From: Sinohyriopsis cumingii
Lineage: Eukaryota > Mollusca > Bivalvia > Unionida > Unionidae
NCBI GenBank assembly: GCA_028554795.2
Contig: CM068838.1
Coordinates: 94,839,974 to 94,903,973, forward strand
DNA length: 64,000 bases
Reading direction: 5' to 3'
In this document: in pieces, positions 28,252 to 43,200 of the stretch
How positions within the stretch are numbered: position 1 is the stretch's first letter
Layout: each line of letters begins with the position of its first letter
The notes under the pieces: model-generated
The model's database searches: none
What the model was told of the DNA's origin: nothing
What the model saw: only the letters and a program-made list of their open reading frames with translations
Position numbers and translations under genes: made by a program

Positions 28252-31200
28252 ACAGCAACACAAACAGATACCACTTTTCAAAAATCATTATTTGGATTTT
28301 AACATTAAAAGTACACAAAACTTGTCTTGTTTAAACCTATTTCACTATGATGACCTAGTACTATTGTATGTGAGTGACTCAACCACTGGCTGCATACTCC
28401 TGTAGTGACATCAGAATCTTACGTTAAACAAAATTATACTGTTGGTGGCATATGCAGGCTTACAAAGGAGAATAAAAGGCTATTTTTCTCTATGCATTGT
28501 AATGGATATGAAATGGGTTCATGTTAGAATTACACCTACCAGTAAGTTTGCTATGAATTGCATTTTTAACAAAGCTTTTACTTCAGTATACAATATTAAT
28601 TTTGAGTTTGGATTTTGTCATGGCTATAATCTTATTATCACTAACAAGTATGACAAATTTAATAGATATTACAGTGCCAGATCCTTGATTCTGCAGAATG
28701 CATGTGCAAATAATTCTGCTGACCAAGTTATGCACATTATCACTCCATCGTACTGAAGAACATTTAAGCAATTTCACAGTAAAGTCTTGTAGTGCACTGC
28801 TTTCCTATTCAAAGACCCTTAGCCTCTGGTCCAAGTTAATTATTAGTATTGGAGGACCAGAATTGAAAGGAACATTATCAGTCTTACCACTTAGTCACAC
28901 GTGATATGGAATACCATCCTCTTTTGACTTGGAACCAGAGTACGAAACATCCAAGTGGAGTGGGAGGAAGATTTCACATAGTCTTCCTGCCCTGCTGGGG
29001 CATCTTTAAACAAATGGTAGGCTGACATGAGGAAACTGGATATCTTCCAGCCTGCTGCTGACATTCCTCTTTTAAACTATTGTGAACTACATGGAGGCAA
29101 CACAAACCAATGTTAATGAACCTGGTTCCATATTCCCACAGTAGTTGGGCACCAAGATCTTCGTGTAGCTTCCAATTCATTCTAGGACTGTAAATGCCTA
29201 TTTGAACCATGTCATGGAAGTGCTAAACCTGCATCAGAAACAGCATCAATCATGGCCTGCATAAGATCAGTGGCCTTGGCATCTCCTAAAAATTGGCTTA
29301 TGACATACCTGGTCTGAATGCTGTCTGTTTCTACATGCCAGAACCTCATGCGAAGATCTAGATGCTTCTGCTGCAACTTGTTGCTTAAGCATTCATCAAA
29401 CAGCAGCACCAACATTCCTTTGATTGTTGACTTGAGCATCATTTTAAAATGTTCCTTAGCACCAAATACACTGCGGTATGCAGCCTTCTTGTCAAGGCAC
29501 ACATACTTTTGGGCAAAAAGACTGTCAGGCAACATTTTCCAAAAGAGGTTTGGTGCTTCATGTACTGAACTGTAGGAGTAGTGGCGAGATACAATCCTGA
29601 TTGTCCATAAAATTTCTTCTCTGAGGACATCATCTCCAGCAACATATGATCTGGTTGATCTGAATTCAGCTCATTTTGTGTCATCTGGTGCAGATGAAGT
29701 AGTTGCTATTTCATAAAGCTTGGGTTCCTTCTGTGTTTCTTTGTGTGTTTCCGGCTTAGCTGGGGTGGTAGATGGGGCTGTGGAGCTAGCTCCCAGAAAG
29801 AAGCTGTATATACCCAATGAGACAATGCCAAAACTTTGACAAAGTCTTGTGCTTTTCAACTTTCATTTGGGACTTGACAGCACTCTCTCCCATTTTTGCG
29901 ACAGCAATGATATTTTGACACTTTATACAGAGACCCTTGTGTGTGCGGGGCCCCGAGTGGCCGAGTGGTCTAAAGTGTTCACCATTCCGGATCACTGCCA
30001 TCTCACTTCTGTCTGCGTGGGTTTGAGTCCAAGGCTCGGCTAGCGTGGGTACGTGGGAAAGCCTGCCAGTAGCTTCTCGTGGGCCGGTGGTTCTTCCCTG
30101 GGTTTTCCAGGGTTCTTCCTCCACCAGTTATACTGGCCGCCATGTATAGCCTATCTTGTGCTGAAAAATGGTGTTAAGCCCTAGAACAACAACAACAACA
30201 GAGACCCTTGTGTCAGTCACCTTTGAAAAGCTGCAACCTTGCACCCAAAAAAAATTGGAAAACTCAATGTAACTGATTTTGGTAGCTGCAGAATAAAATT
30301 ATTATTTTTGCTGTTGGTTATATATGATCTCACTTTCTAAAAGAGTTTGTTGAACTATAATTGTGTGTGAAATATCTTTGTTCATTTGCACATTTTTGAC
30401 AATTATATCTACAATTCTAGGTCAGTGTATAAGATTTTTTTTCCAATGTGATGGGCCAATCAGCACAATAACAATAATAGTGATGGGCCAGTAACAAAAA
30501 TTATGGGCCACTAATTGACAATAACTGAAATCAGCAGCAGTTGCTTGCTCAAACTTGATGGGAAATCTTTCAGTTTCATGTAATCATGGCCTGGCCTATT
30601 GTCAAAAACATTGCTATGTGACTGATAATACACAATAAATCAGATGAGATGGATAAATGTACAACACTTACAAACAAAAATCAACACAATGGAAATTTTG
30701 ATTGAGATTCAGAGTTGACAGGCCTGTTATTTTGTAAAGGCAAATTTGTAGAATGTTTCATTATGGAGGTATAAGCCACCATTATTTCACTTTCAAGTAT
30801 ATGGGAAATTAATTACCAGGTTTTGTATTATTGATTTTGACACCAGTTGGGGTTGAAACACACACTTCCCAGGCAATATGCTCCATGTGGAATAGGTAAG
30901 CCCTTACAGAAAAATAGCCAGATAAATCTGTATTCTCAATGCCACATATATGTTTATCCTTTGGTGGGTGTGAAATCAGCCTCCTGAATATTAAGCAGCG
31001 ATTGGACTTTATGGGAGACAGCCAAAGCCCACCTTCTCTCTCCAACACATTTCATGAAAACACATCAGCTTACCGTGTACAGTATATGGCAATTTGCATA
31101 ATTTATGCATACCTGAAGTTGTCTGTGGTGGAAAAATCAATTTCTGGAATAACTTGGACACATGCAATGATACATTCATGCGGCATCTTAAAATCGTCTG

Positions 31201-34200
31201 CCGTGAAAGTATGCCGTGTTGCTGCATCATTTTTTAAAATATATCTGCTGTGCGTGATTCTCATCCGAATTGTATAGGTACATTTACAAGTAGATGTAAA
31301 TACACTGTGTAGAAAGCAGCCTTTCTGTTAACAGGCATATGGATGTAATTTATGTCCAAAGTTTGGTCACAATGAAAAAAAAATTCAATAACAGACTTCC
31401 AAAATTTATCTTGTGTGCCACAAATCAGAAGCTTTGACATACAATAAGAATAAATTGTGACCATTTTTTGCATATTGTTCATTATCTTTTGTTTCAAGAG
31501 TTTGAACAGCTGATTTGCCATGATTTAAAGTACAAAGATATACCACTGCCACAGAAAATAAATCAAAGAAGGAGAATGATCGTTGGAAAAGATTCATGCA
31601 CTTTTTAATGCTCTCTATAATCAGGTCCAAGCGCAATTATAAATATCTGATTGGTCACATGTTGTAAACATTCCAAAAACAAACAGTTTTATTTTGATTG
31701 CATGATGTAATGGCATGAAAAGAAACTTCTGAACATTCGTTTGTTGATTTTTATAATTTTTAAGCACCATGACTTATTTTCAAGTAGTTTTCAAGGTAAA
31801 AATGAATTTCAAGTACTTTTCAAGGATGAATTAAATTCAAGTACTTTTCAAGGTATTGTGTGAACCATGTGTGACTTTGCATGAAGTCAACACCAGATCA
31901 GAAAAGAAGACAACAAACTGAACATCCATGTGTGTGTGTACACAGTGCATGCTAAGCAGGTGGAGTATTAGAACATTTTAAATTCTTGCCATCCGACAGT
32001 AATAAGATGTTGGCATAATTAGCTTGAACAGGGGACTAAACGTCCTGGAAAATTAAAACAATGCAAAATTAGCAGGTAATGAATCATTAATATTAAATAT
32101 CAAATATTGCTTAAGTTACAGTCAGATGCTTCCTGTGAATACAGTTCCTTGCACTACATAACATATGCTCTTACAATTTCACACTTAAAAAAATCCAGAA
32201 CTAAAAATGGGTACATTCACCCTAGTGCCAGAACAATGATGGGGGATACAATTTAATGCAGCACAACTTACCAAGTATAGATCCACAAAAACAAAAATTT
32301 ACAACAACAAAAAATCCCACAGAAATCACTCAAATAAAGCAAGCTCTCATTGGATAAACACTCAACTGATACAAAACATTAGGTGAAATGCCAAATGACA
32401 AAGACAAAAATAAAGGCAATTTCTAAGAAAACTTGTCACACATGTATTCCATGAATAATGAGTCACATTGGAATCATGTCATTTGAATTTTGGCACTCCA
32501 ACAGTAATCTGAAAAGGGAATAATTAACTTGGGACTAAACGTCCTGGAAAAGGAAAGCAATGCAGAAGTAGTTGGTAATGTAAAATTCTATTAAATATCA
32601 AATCTTGCATAGGTTAAAGCTAGATCCTGCCTGGAGAAAAAAAATTCTGACAAATCTGGTGGATTTTCAACATTACATCTCAAGAAATCTTGCCTGATTT
32701 CAAACACTTTGGTATTGAATTTTTTTTCTTCTCACATTTAGTGATCTCAAGACCAAGACTGGATCAACAATGCAAATATTCTTTTCTGAATTTTTTTGTA
32801 TAAATAATTTTGATTTAATCTGTGGAATAATAATTCCTGAAGGCAAAAGATAACATACTAAGTATTAGAGCAAACTAAAAAACAAGGAGCACTTTAAGGA
32901 AATTGCTAAAGCTATTGTTTTTACAAATGTGAGAGAAAATAGTATCATCAGCATGAATCAAAGAGTAAAACAAGTTGAAGGAGAAACCTAAATATCTTGA
33001 CTCCCCATCATATTTTCAACATTTGTAACTATTTTCAAATATGAAATAGACATCTGTTTTTTTTTCTTTCTGACAGATAGTGTACAAACCGGTAACATGT
33101 GAATGTACGTAACCATGGTTAAGCCAGCCCAACCTATATACTGTTCAGTTGTATCATCGGTCTGTCAAGATGGCAGATATGGATTTACTCTTTAGCATTA
33201 AATATTTAACAATCTATGGGAAAGATGAATGGATATAATCTGTAGTCACAGGAAAGTGGATTTATTCCTTACTTCTCATATGCAAAATAGATTTGGACCA
33301 GTAAGTGACCCCCTTTCTTAGATGCTGCTTACTGAATAGGCACTCAACTTCCAAGCAAATTTTAGGGTAAATTTTAGACTAATAGAAATTAAATGCATTC
33401 AAGTTTACATAGAAAGCTCATGTATTTACAGTACATTCAAACTCTCAATTTTTATATTTTTATTTAATAACAAGAATTTTTTTATGCATTTAACTTAATG
33501 TGATAAACTAAAATTTAGACATATATTTTCAAGAAATAGAAGATTCTGTCTCTTCTTAACATGGGGACTAGATTTTTAATATTCATGTGGACATAATTAA
33601 TAAATTTTAAACAATATTTTGATACTGATGTTTTTCTCTTTATTTTCTGCTTAAAAAAGTTACAAGAATTAAAAATGCAAACATACAGTTCCCTGTTTGT
33701 GACCCTGTAATGAAAAAGTATCAACAACAATCTAAATTTGCATCACAATCAAAACAACTGCTGTTCTTTATAACATGTCTACCTTTATGTTGCAAATGTT
33801 TGTCAGTTTTACCTTCAGATTTACTAAAGAAATTAGATACCTCTATAATTTTAATAAACAAAGGGTGAATCCTTCCACATAAACTTCCTCCTTAAAAATA
33901 TGAAAATATACTTCTGCACACCATGTTTTTTTAATTTTTGAAGCTGAAATATATTTTAGCTAAGTTTGATATTTTAGATGATTTACATTATGGAATGTCT
34001 CTTGGGAAGTTAAACACGGAGTAAAGTTCTCTCTCTCTCTCTCTTATTTGATGTCACTTTGCAAACAAGCTTCGTCCGAGAACTTATTATGAAACATTCT
34101 GTCCAACTTACTCTAATTTCTCCACTTAAATACAGTGAAATGCAATAAGAACTTATTGTCAAACAATCCATCCAAGATATTATTGTCCACCTTAACTAAC

Positions 34201-37200
34201 TCTAATTTCTCAGCCTAAATACTGTGAAATGCACTGCTTGCTGCTACGTTGAGTCTTTCACTATCACAGCGACAAAACTGTCCATTTTACAAAACAATAC
34301 TTTATTTCTTAAAATTACAAACAAGTGTTATCATTTTTTAATCATTTAAAATTTACAGCAATAAATCATTCCCAATATTTTATAAGTGGACTATTATTAA
34401 ATAGTTCAAGTTGCAAATTCCTGGAAGGGTGTGTGATACAGAATCACTGACTGAACATCTATATCGAATGCCATATCAGGCATGCAAGATTAAATGGGTA
34501 TGTAATAAACATATACAGTATACTCACCTTGATATTTCATTTAAAGTGTGTACTGATCTGTAATATTGACAAGAGTTGTTGTTGTTGTTGTTGTAGGGTT
34601 TAATGCCATTTTTCAGCACACGATAGGCTATAGATGGCGGCCAGTATTAATGGTGGAGGAAGAACCCGGGAAAACCCCAGAAAGAACCACCGACCCACGA
34701 GAAGCTACTGGCAAGCTTTCTCACATACCCACATTGGCTGAATCTGAGACTCGAACCCACACAGACAGAGGTGAGATGGCAGTGATCCATAACGGACAGC
34801 GCTTTAGACCACTCCGCCACTCAGGGGCCCCTGACAAGAGTTGTACAGAATGGGTATTTTCAGACATGAACTGTATGTTGATGAGGCAGCTGTCTGCTTA
34901 AGAAGGCGATACAGTAAACTCTGGTGCTATTAGGGTGGAAAGTATACATTTATGGTAACGTATTATCAAAGTTCCAGTTGAACACAGTAACTGATATTGA
35001 AATATACACATGTCAATTAAAAAAAAAAAACATGGAATCTTAATACTATGCCACTGATACTGCCATTGAAGTAGAGATAGGTAATCACAATCATTTTCCC
35101 TTGTCATTGCACTCATTACAACATGATTCTGGATGTAATGTGGTACCAATAGCAATCCTGAGACTAACATTATCAAAATTAAAAGCAAGCAATTAAACAG
35201 AAACAGGAACAGGCTGACAGGAAGAAAGAAAGTGGAATAAACAGAAACAGGAACAGGCTGACAGGAAGAAAGAAAGTGGAATAATTCTTTTACATCATCT
35301 GTATGTTAATTCAGTGCACACAAGTGTAATTTAATATAAACCAAGACAAACTCTTACAAACAAATACAAACTGATCTCCTATGTTTGACTCCAATACTGA
35401 AAACATGAACTGAAACAGTTTCCTCCTTGTTATGTAGTGTGATAAAAATAGGCACATCAAATGTGTATGTTAGTAATTTGTGCTAAATACACTTATTTAT
35501 TTTGAAAAAAAAAAGACTCAAACAGCAGTTACTGTGTTGGAGAGACAAATTAGGTATTTAATTAATCCTATTCATGCTGAAAAATTGTTGTTTAATACAA
35601 TCCATGGTCCATTATATGTAAAATCATCACAATAATGCAATGCAACAGTAACTGCAAAATTCAGTCTTTCAATTAAAGAAGATGGTCTCACTGAATGGTA
35701 AAGGTTGTAAAGATTGTTACACCACAGTCAAGGATAGTTTTAAAAGCATGCAATTGTTCAGGAAAATTGTACCAGTTGCACAAAGGTGCTCAACAACGCT
35801 AGTAATGATGGTTCACAATGTTTGATAATACATTTCTTTACTGGTGGTCAGAGCAACTTTTTATCAGTCATGTGACAGGCATGTTGAATGTTCCTACAGT
35901 TGGTCAATTACTTCTCAGGTAACTTGTTGTTATGGATGCATTTCCAAACAATTCACACATATGGCGATCAGCTTCAACTATCTTGCCAACAGTAATAAAT
36001 CTGTTATAATGTTTCTTTCTATGATATACTGTTAGAGATATGTAAAGCTGTATCTATTAGCACATTGCTTTCAGCAGCTCCCTGATATTCTCAAGACATG
36101 CTCAATGATTGGCACAATTTTACAACTGAGATGTCATTCTCTTCATCTATATTTATATGGTTCCCATGTATGGGCAAAGGTTCTGTTTGTCCATAAATGT
36201 ATAGCTTCCAATCTTCAGACTACCAGGGTTGGACTGCCAAACAAACACCCTGACAAAATAAATTTTAAGGGTCACTAAGTCTTGTTTAGACATTTTTTCT
36301 CAATGGACAAAAATAAAAATGTTGCAGACTATAGAATTCTCCATCCCTAATGGCAGCTTGTATCCCTTCCCAAATGAAAGGCATTAAGGGTACAAAAAGG
36401 CAAAACAAATTAGTTATATCAATTTATAATTTCTAACCCGATTATTGCCAGGGAAGCTCTAACATTTTCATCTTGTTGTACACTTCAATCCAGACAGGAT
36501 TTTCACTACATAAAAAAACCCATCTGCCACTCAGTGTCGATTTGGGTTCTTGGAAAAGTCCATTTTCAGTGAAGGGGAGTGGTTCACTAAGACTACAGAT
36601 ACATTGAAGGTAAAAAAAAAACAATGTTGTCTGTATCCAATATATTCAATCTTTAGCTTTAATATTTATCCCAAAAACATGTAAGAGAAAAATGGGCATT
36701 GTTTAATGGGATGTAATTCCCATATTAACAGATTTATTCAAAGCATATACAAGATGACGGCCTAATCACTCCTGTTGTATAAAAAAATACAGACTCACCC
36801 ATGAAAATATGGTGTCTGTCTTAGTGAAGACTCTCCCACCTGGATTGAAAATACAACGGAGATAACAATGTTAGAGGACCCCTGGTGACAATCAGGTTAG
36901 AAATTTTAAACTGACGAATAAAATGACAAAGTTTTGTGCATTTTTCATATACCAAATGCTTTTAATTTTTGAAATAGGAATGGGGTAGAAGCTGCCAGGT
37001 GGGTTAATACTATAAGATTAATTAATAAATAACCCCAGAGTACAAAAATACTGACTGTTTATGACAAAAATATTGATTTTTAGGAACAAATACTGATATT
37101 TAAAACTTTAATGCATATGTAACTATTTACAACATCTACAACCATCAGTAAAGTAGGACAGCACCTTACTTATTTGCATGTGTTGCAATCTTTCATCCTT

Positions 37201-40200
37201 TGAGTGGGCACCATGTTCCATTTGGGTGCTTATTTAAAAGGTGAAAGAGTGCAACACACACACTCAGATACAGGCTGTTCAAAGGAGCCTTTTCAAAAAC
37301 TTTTATTTCTTCTCAATCATTATCATATCCAATGTACCATCTTATACTGTTGATCTGAATTCTGTGTGATTTTCTTACTGAACTGTTTTCGTTCTAGCAC
37401 ATGAGTAATCCTTTTCAATTTAAAGGTCTGGAAAATATGTGTAAAATAAAATGACAGCAGCACTAGTAACTAAAAGAGGAAGGTTTAATCCTAAAAGAAA
37501 TTTAGCAAGCTAACTTTGATCAAATTACATCAAGGTTCTCTCTGGTAATTATATATGTCATACGTTCAGGCTGTTTTGTTGATGATGATGCAGCAAGCTG
37601 ATATTTAAAAGCTTTTTCATGCTGATTTATGTCATGGGTGCCTCCATGCACAGTAGCAAAATCATGTCTCACAATTTACATCAGTTTTCTCATTTACAAG
37701 ATGGTTTCACAAATCTAAACAAGATGGCACAATTGTCCTTCCAGTTTTCTTTTCTTTTCTTCCCTGAAGAAAATTTTGAATTTTCCTCTTCCCTTTTCAA
37801 CAAGATTTGAAGTTGAATATTACGAATTTGATACAGTGATAGCAGCAACTGTTTGCACAATCCAATATGGCAGTTAAAGACAGGCATGGTAGCCTTGATT
37901 TCAAATGAACCAATCAAATTTTAGAACACTATTCCTATATACATGCAATACATTTCTATCAAAATGAAACTGAGTGCCAGTTCAAAACAGAAAATTGCAA
38001 GTACATTTTTAATTATTTTTTAAAATTAGAAATGGATTTTTAACAATAAAAATAGAAAACCATATTCAGGCCCAAAATATGGGAAAAATACAGGAAAAAC
38101 AGGACACTTGGCAGCTGTATCACAGGTGAATATGTCTACTATACCCTAACAATAAATTACTTTTTGCCCCCGGTCTGTATTAATAGACATTACATTAGAC
38201 CTTCAGGGCACTGGCTTGTGTTGCAGTGTGTCAGTACAAAATCATAGAACAAAATATATGAAGCCCAGGCCTGAAGTAAAAAAAAAACAAAAATACTAGC
38301 AATTATAGAAAACTTTTATTATCATTCTCCAAAACTTATTTGTGTATTTACCAAATAAACCTTAACTAGCCTACTTCACCAGAATGCATGTTAATTTGGA
38401 GTTACATACTTTCAAGATAATAAATCACTTTGTTGTCAATGTTTCATTATTAAAAATAGTAGAGTGGAATAAAATATTCTAATTGTATGAAATTGTACAG
38501 TATAGCTGTCTAAAAGAAAAAAATTAGTTTCATAAATAATTAGTTTCATTGGAAATCATTTCATCATAAAAGGATAAAACTAACACTAGCAGCAAATCTG
38601 GAACTAAAACTGCATAATTTTCTTCAGGTAACTGACTTGGTTGGTTATAACAAGGTTCAGTACATAACATGGTCAAGTTATATGGATCCCAACTATTGTG
38701 TTATAGCGGGGTCACAATCTTGTTTCTAAATTGTTTGCATCACTTCCCACCAATAACAGCGGCTTGGATACCAACCAGATAATTGTAGATAGTAGATTGT
38801 TTTATAAAAATTGAACATTTACAGACCTGACAACGCTAACAAGATTGTCTCAGTAAGGCAGTTGCTTTTTTTCCATAAATTTGACCAGTTTTCAGTTACG
38901 TGTAACAAAATATCATGTATTGCAACTGTCCAGTTGGATAAATGTGCATTTTAAAAGTTCTGTATTCCAAACCGATGCATCGACAGGAAACTTGATGTTC
39001 ATCTGAAGAGTTTATAAAGGACACATACACCATTTTTACCTCTAGTACAGCTGCCCAAACTTTTAAAACCCTATGCAGCTAAATGGCTTGCTTTCTTTCT
39101 CTCAAACTGATATAATTCTTGGAATGTTTTTCTTCATTTAATAATAATAATAATAATGAGGACTTTGTATAGCGCCTTATCTTTAGAAGCTCTAAGCACT
39201 TTACAACATTAGACAACACCTATAAGATAAAAAATCATATAATGATATGATTACAAAAACAAACACCATGAAATTAGAAAACATTAAAAAACATGCTGAG
39301 AATATTTAAGGTAGGAAACATTATTAGGTCTTTAAGTTTGTTCTTGCAGTCAAAATAAGTGAGTTTTGAGAGCCCTCTTGAATGTGATCACTATGTCTTT
39401 GTGTCTAAGTTCATTGGGCAATTCATTCCACGTTGCTGCAGCTAGATCCAGGGCCCTGGTATGCAAAAGAACGCTGTCCATATGACTTTGTTTTCATACT
39501 TGGAATAATGAGTATACGATTGTCAGAAGAGAGGCGTAAGTATCTTGGTGGAGTGTACACTTGGGTGAGGTGGGATAGGTATGCTGGACTAGAGCCCGAC
39601 AGTAAAACGTAGAACAGAGAACAAATTTTGTGTTTGATTCTGCATCAAGTGGATAGCCAGTGTAGGGTACAGAGCAGCGGGGAGGTGTGCTCTGATCGTG
39701 GTACTCTAAGTATGATCCGGGCAGCTGTGTTTTGAACTTTTTGAAGTTTCTGGAGCAGATATTGAGATGAACCAGACAGAATTGAGTTACAATAGTCCAG
39801 TCTTGAAAGTACTAATGAACTTACTAGTGTTTTAGTGGTATCAGACCATCAGGGCACATGGCTTGTGTTGCAGTGTGTCAGTACAAAATCGTTGAACAAA
39901 ATATATGAAGACCCATTTCACATGAAGACAGCAATTGCATTTTCCACTAAGTGACATATGCAAACTGACATGTCCAATAAAAATGACTGCGCATTTTCAT
40001 CCTTTTATTCAGAACAATTTGAATATTCCTTTTTATTCTTCTGCACTGAATATTAAAACTTTTTAAGAGGCTTATATCTTTCTTTCGTCTTTAACATATA
40101 TCAGTAACTGGTGCAGTTTAAAGCATCTGATGCACTACTACAAAAAAATGTATGGTTCACTGACAGATTCCACTAAAGCTAATATGATTATGAAACCTGG

Positions 40201-43200
40201 ATCCAAATTAAACACAGATGAGCCAATTGTTCAGATTTTACCCAAACAATCATATTTCTGTAGTTTTTCCTTTTATTCCATAAGTACATATTTTATATAG
40301 TGTAGGTATGTGGGAAAGCCTGCCAGTAGTTTCTCGTGGGTTGGTGGTTCTTCCCTGGGTTTTCCAGGGTTCTTCCTCCACCAGTTATACTGGCCGCTAT
40401 GTATAGCCTATCTTGTGCTGAAATATGGCGTTAAACCCTAGAACAACAACATATTTTATGGGTCATTTTCATAAGACTTAATGGCAATATCATAAGTGTT
40501 AGCAGTTCTGCCTTCACAACAACTGCTTGTGTACCAACAAAGATTATGGACTGTTTAAGGATAACTGAACATTTATGACAACTGCATGGATACCAACCAG
40601 AAATTGTAGATTGTTTTATGATGGCTACTGAAAATATTTGTTTCGGCGATGTATCATGAGCTGAAAATTGCCGAGACCTTAGCTGAATTAATGCTCATAT
40701 TAACATTATTTGCAGTTTGTGATCAATATGGGCTATTGTTTTCATCAGTGTGCATGGAATTCTTGGTAATATTCAATGAAATAGCTTTGAATTATACTGT
40801 TTTGTACAAAGATTCTAGAACACCCCCTTTGAAATCTCAATGGATTTACACAAACAGGGAAAATAGTATTGTGCAACTTCTCCCATAAGAGCTTCCATCT
40901 CTATAAGAAAAACGTTCACCCATGTATAATGCAAATTTTGCATTTTATTTTAAGCTCTTGGATCATATTAAAAGAGTGCTACAAAAAATATGGACATGTA
41001 GGAGGTGTAGCAATAACACACTTGTGCTAACACACTATCAAATTTTGTCAATGTTTAATTTTGGATATGGTTTTAACATATTCAAAAAATTCAGTTTGTA
41101 TTAGCAACTGTTTACACGGTGAACGTTACAGCAAACTGCAGGTGTTTCCAAGCCAATTAATTGCTTTTCACTGCTTGAAGCAGTCACTGGTGCATAATGA
41201 CAGTGACTGTTCTACACATGCAATCAGGGAGGCTGGAATATGGTGGGTACAAGCAAGGTAATAAAAGTTTACACATACAATCTTCACCTTTGTTTGATGA
41301 TGAAGGCACTGTTTAGATAAAGACATATCAGGTGAATTGATGTATAAACTTCTTTTTATCTTGCCTGTATCCTCCATATTCCAGCCTCCTGTCCGACTAC
41401 TTTGGCTGAAAAATGTCAATATGTCAAATGCAAAAGCAAGGCAGTTTTTTCATCATTAGAGTGGAATGAAGTAATTTATTTCCTGGATAGTAGTAAAAGC
41501 AGTTGTGATGTCACAGCAGAAATTAGAGTTGCCTTCTCTGTCAGTGTGACAGGTTAGTTTTGATATCTTCATTTATTTTATCTGCATGTGAATCAAATCA
41601 CTAAAGAAAAAGAATCAATGAGGAGAGGTGAGACTTATATCCCTTTCCATTAGGGTCAGAGGTCATTCAATATTTACAAAACCTTTTCTGTAAAGGCAGG
41701 TGAAGTTTCAGTTCAAATACATACAACTAAAATACCATTAAGTTTGCTATCATTCTCTAATCATCACATGACTCTCAGATAAGACAAATGTCTTTTGATA
41801 TCAGTTGGATAAGCGACTGGTTTATCCAAATAATGTTTAAAATGTGAACAGTTGTGTTCTAAACTTAACTATACAAGCTTGTTAAACATAGTCAGTCCTC
41901 TATTTCAGTCATATGCAAGGCATCAATTAGCACTAAAATAAGTGTTCTTTATGGTGCACAAAACAAAGTATGATGTCAGTGATTTTTTTTCAGAGCCAGT
42001 GATGGTTTAATTTATTGATGGATTATATTGAGCAGGATACATTAACCTTGTCTGGATCTTAACTTTATGACTACTACTACAACTACTAACAACGACAACA
42101 ATGTTGTTCTTTGGTGCATGGTACTGGTTAAAAAAGGCATGTCTGATGGGTGACCCTGCATAAAGAGGTCACATGTGTACAAAGGCCAAGGAAAGATGCT
42201 TACAACAGGTCAACTGTATAAAACTCACAGGTGTCAAAATGTTAAATTAAATCTACAGTGTGCATTGAAAATAAATATCTGAATATAAAAAAACAATTCT
42301 TATCCAACAGGTGGAATCAATGACCTGCAATTAATACAATGATGGTAGCTTGTTTAGTTCTAGAAAGTCCCTGTCAATTTTTTTTATTCATTTAAAATAA
42401 CAAACCACTTTTATTCACTGAATCAGAAAGGTCACGAGTTGGTTGCTTCAAATGGTCACATTAGGAACAAAATATATACTTTCCTAGTAGGAACAGAACT
42501 ATCAGGGCTCATCTGTCAGCATCATTATCATTATTCACAACTTAACTTTACGTGGTTCTCAGAAAAAAGCAATACAGTGTCAGCGTTGCACATAGGATGC
42601 TAAGTCTAATGATCACCATGTCCCCCACCCACATTTGGGTTACATGCACTTGTTTGAGGGGAAAAGGAAAATAATAGTATATAATGCACTAATAGTTATA
42701 TAAAAATGAGATAGTCTAACTGGTAAATGTCTGGAGAGTTTGCCACCTCAACTAAGTGGCTTACATTGTACTATAATAACACAAGTACCAACCATATGGA
42801 AGACAACAAATGTGCCAAAATTGTTAGATTTAACAAGATACTGGCAGCATAACCATTATAAGCATGCAAAAATGACACGGTCAAGGAAGAAAATGAACAA
42901 AAATATGAAGTGTAATAAAGAAAATCCGTAACCAATTAAAACTTATGGTTGATCTGTTATGATAAACCAATCACCAGTGTTTAAATTTCAAACAATGCTC
43001 AACACTACAACACCCACAGAGTGGGGACAATGGAATGAATTTACTTACTGACTGCAGGGCTGAAACCTGAATCATATTATATATTAGTCTATTTTTAGAC
43101 ATTTCTTAATACAATAACTTGATATGTACCAATGGAAACCAACGACCTGTCAATATGGTGCAAGCCTTAGGTCAGATTTAGAGGTCAAAAAGGAAACACA

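Noticed and set aside
29943-30040. A tRNA gene (GAGTGGCCGAGTGGTCTAAA head)
   Set aside because: It has A- and B-box-like sequences but no tRNA cloverleaf, and it is the head of a SINE with a target-site duplication.
30809-31636. Group of minus-strand ORFs of 73-86 codons
   Set aside because: They are in different frames with stops between them, and I recognise no conserved motif; possibly an old relic but not supportable.
34566-34901. 111-codon plus-strand ORF
   Set aside because: It reads through a reverse-oriented SINE including its (GTT)n tail; the similar frame at 29786-30124 is the same artefact from another SINE copy.
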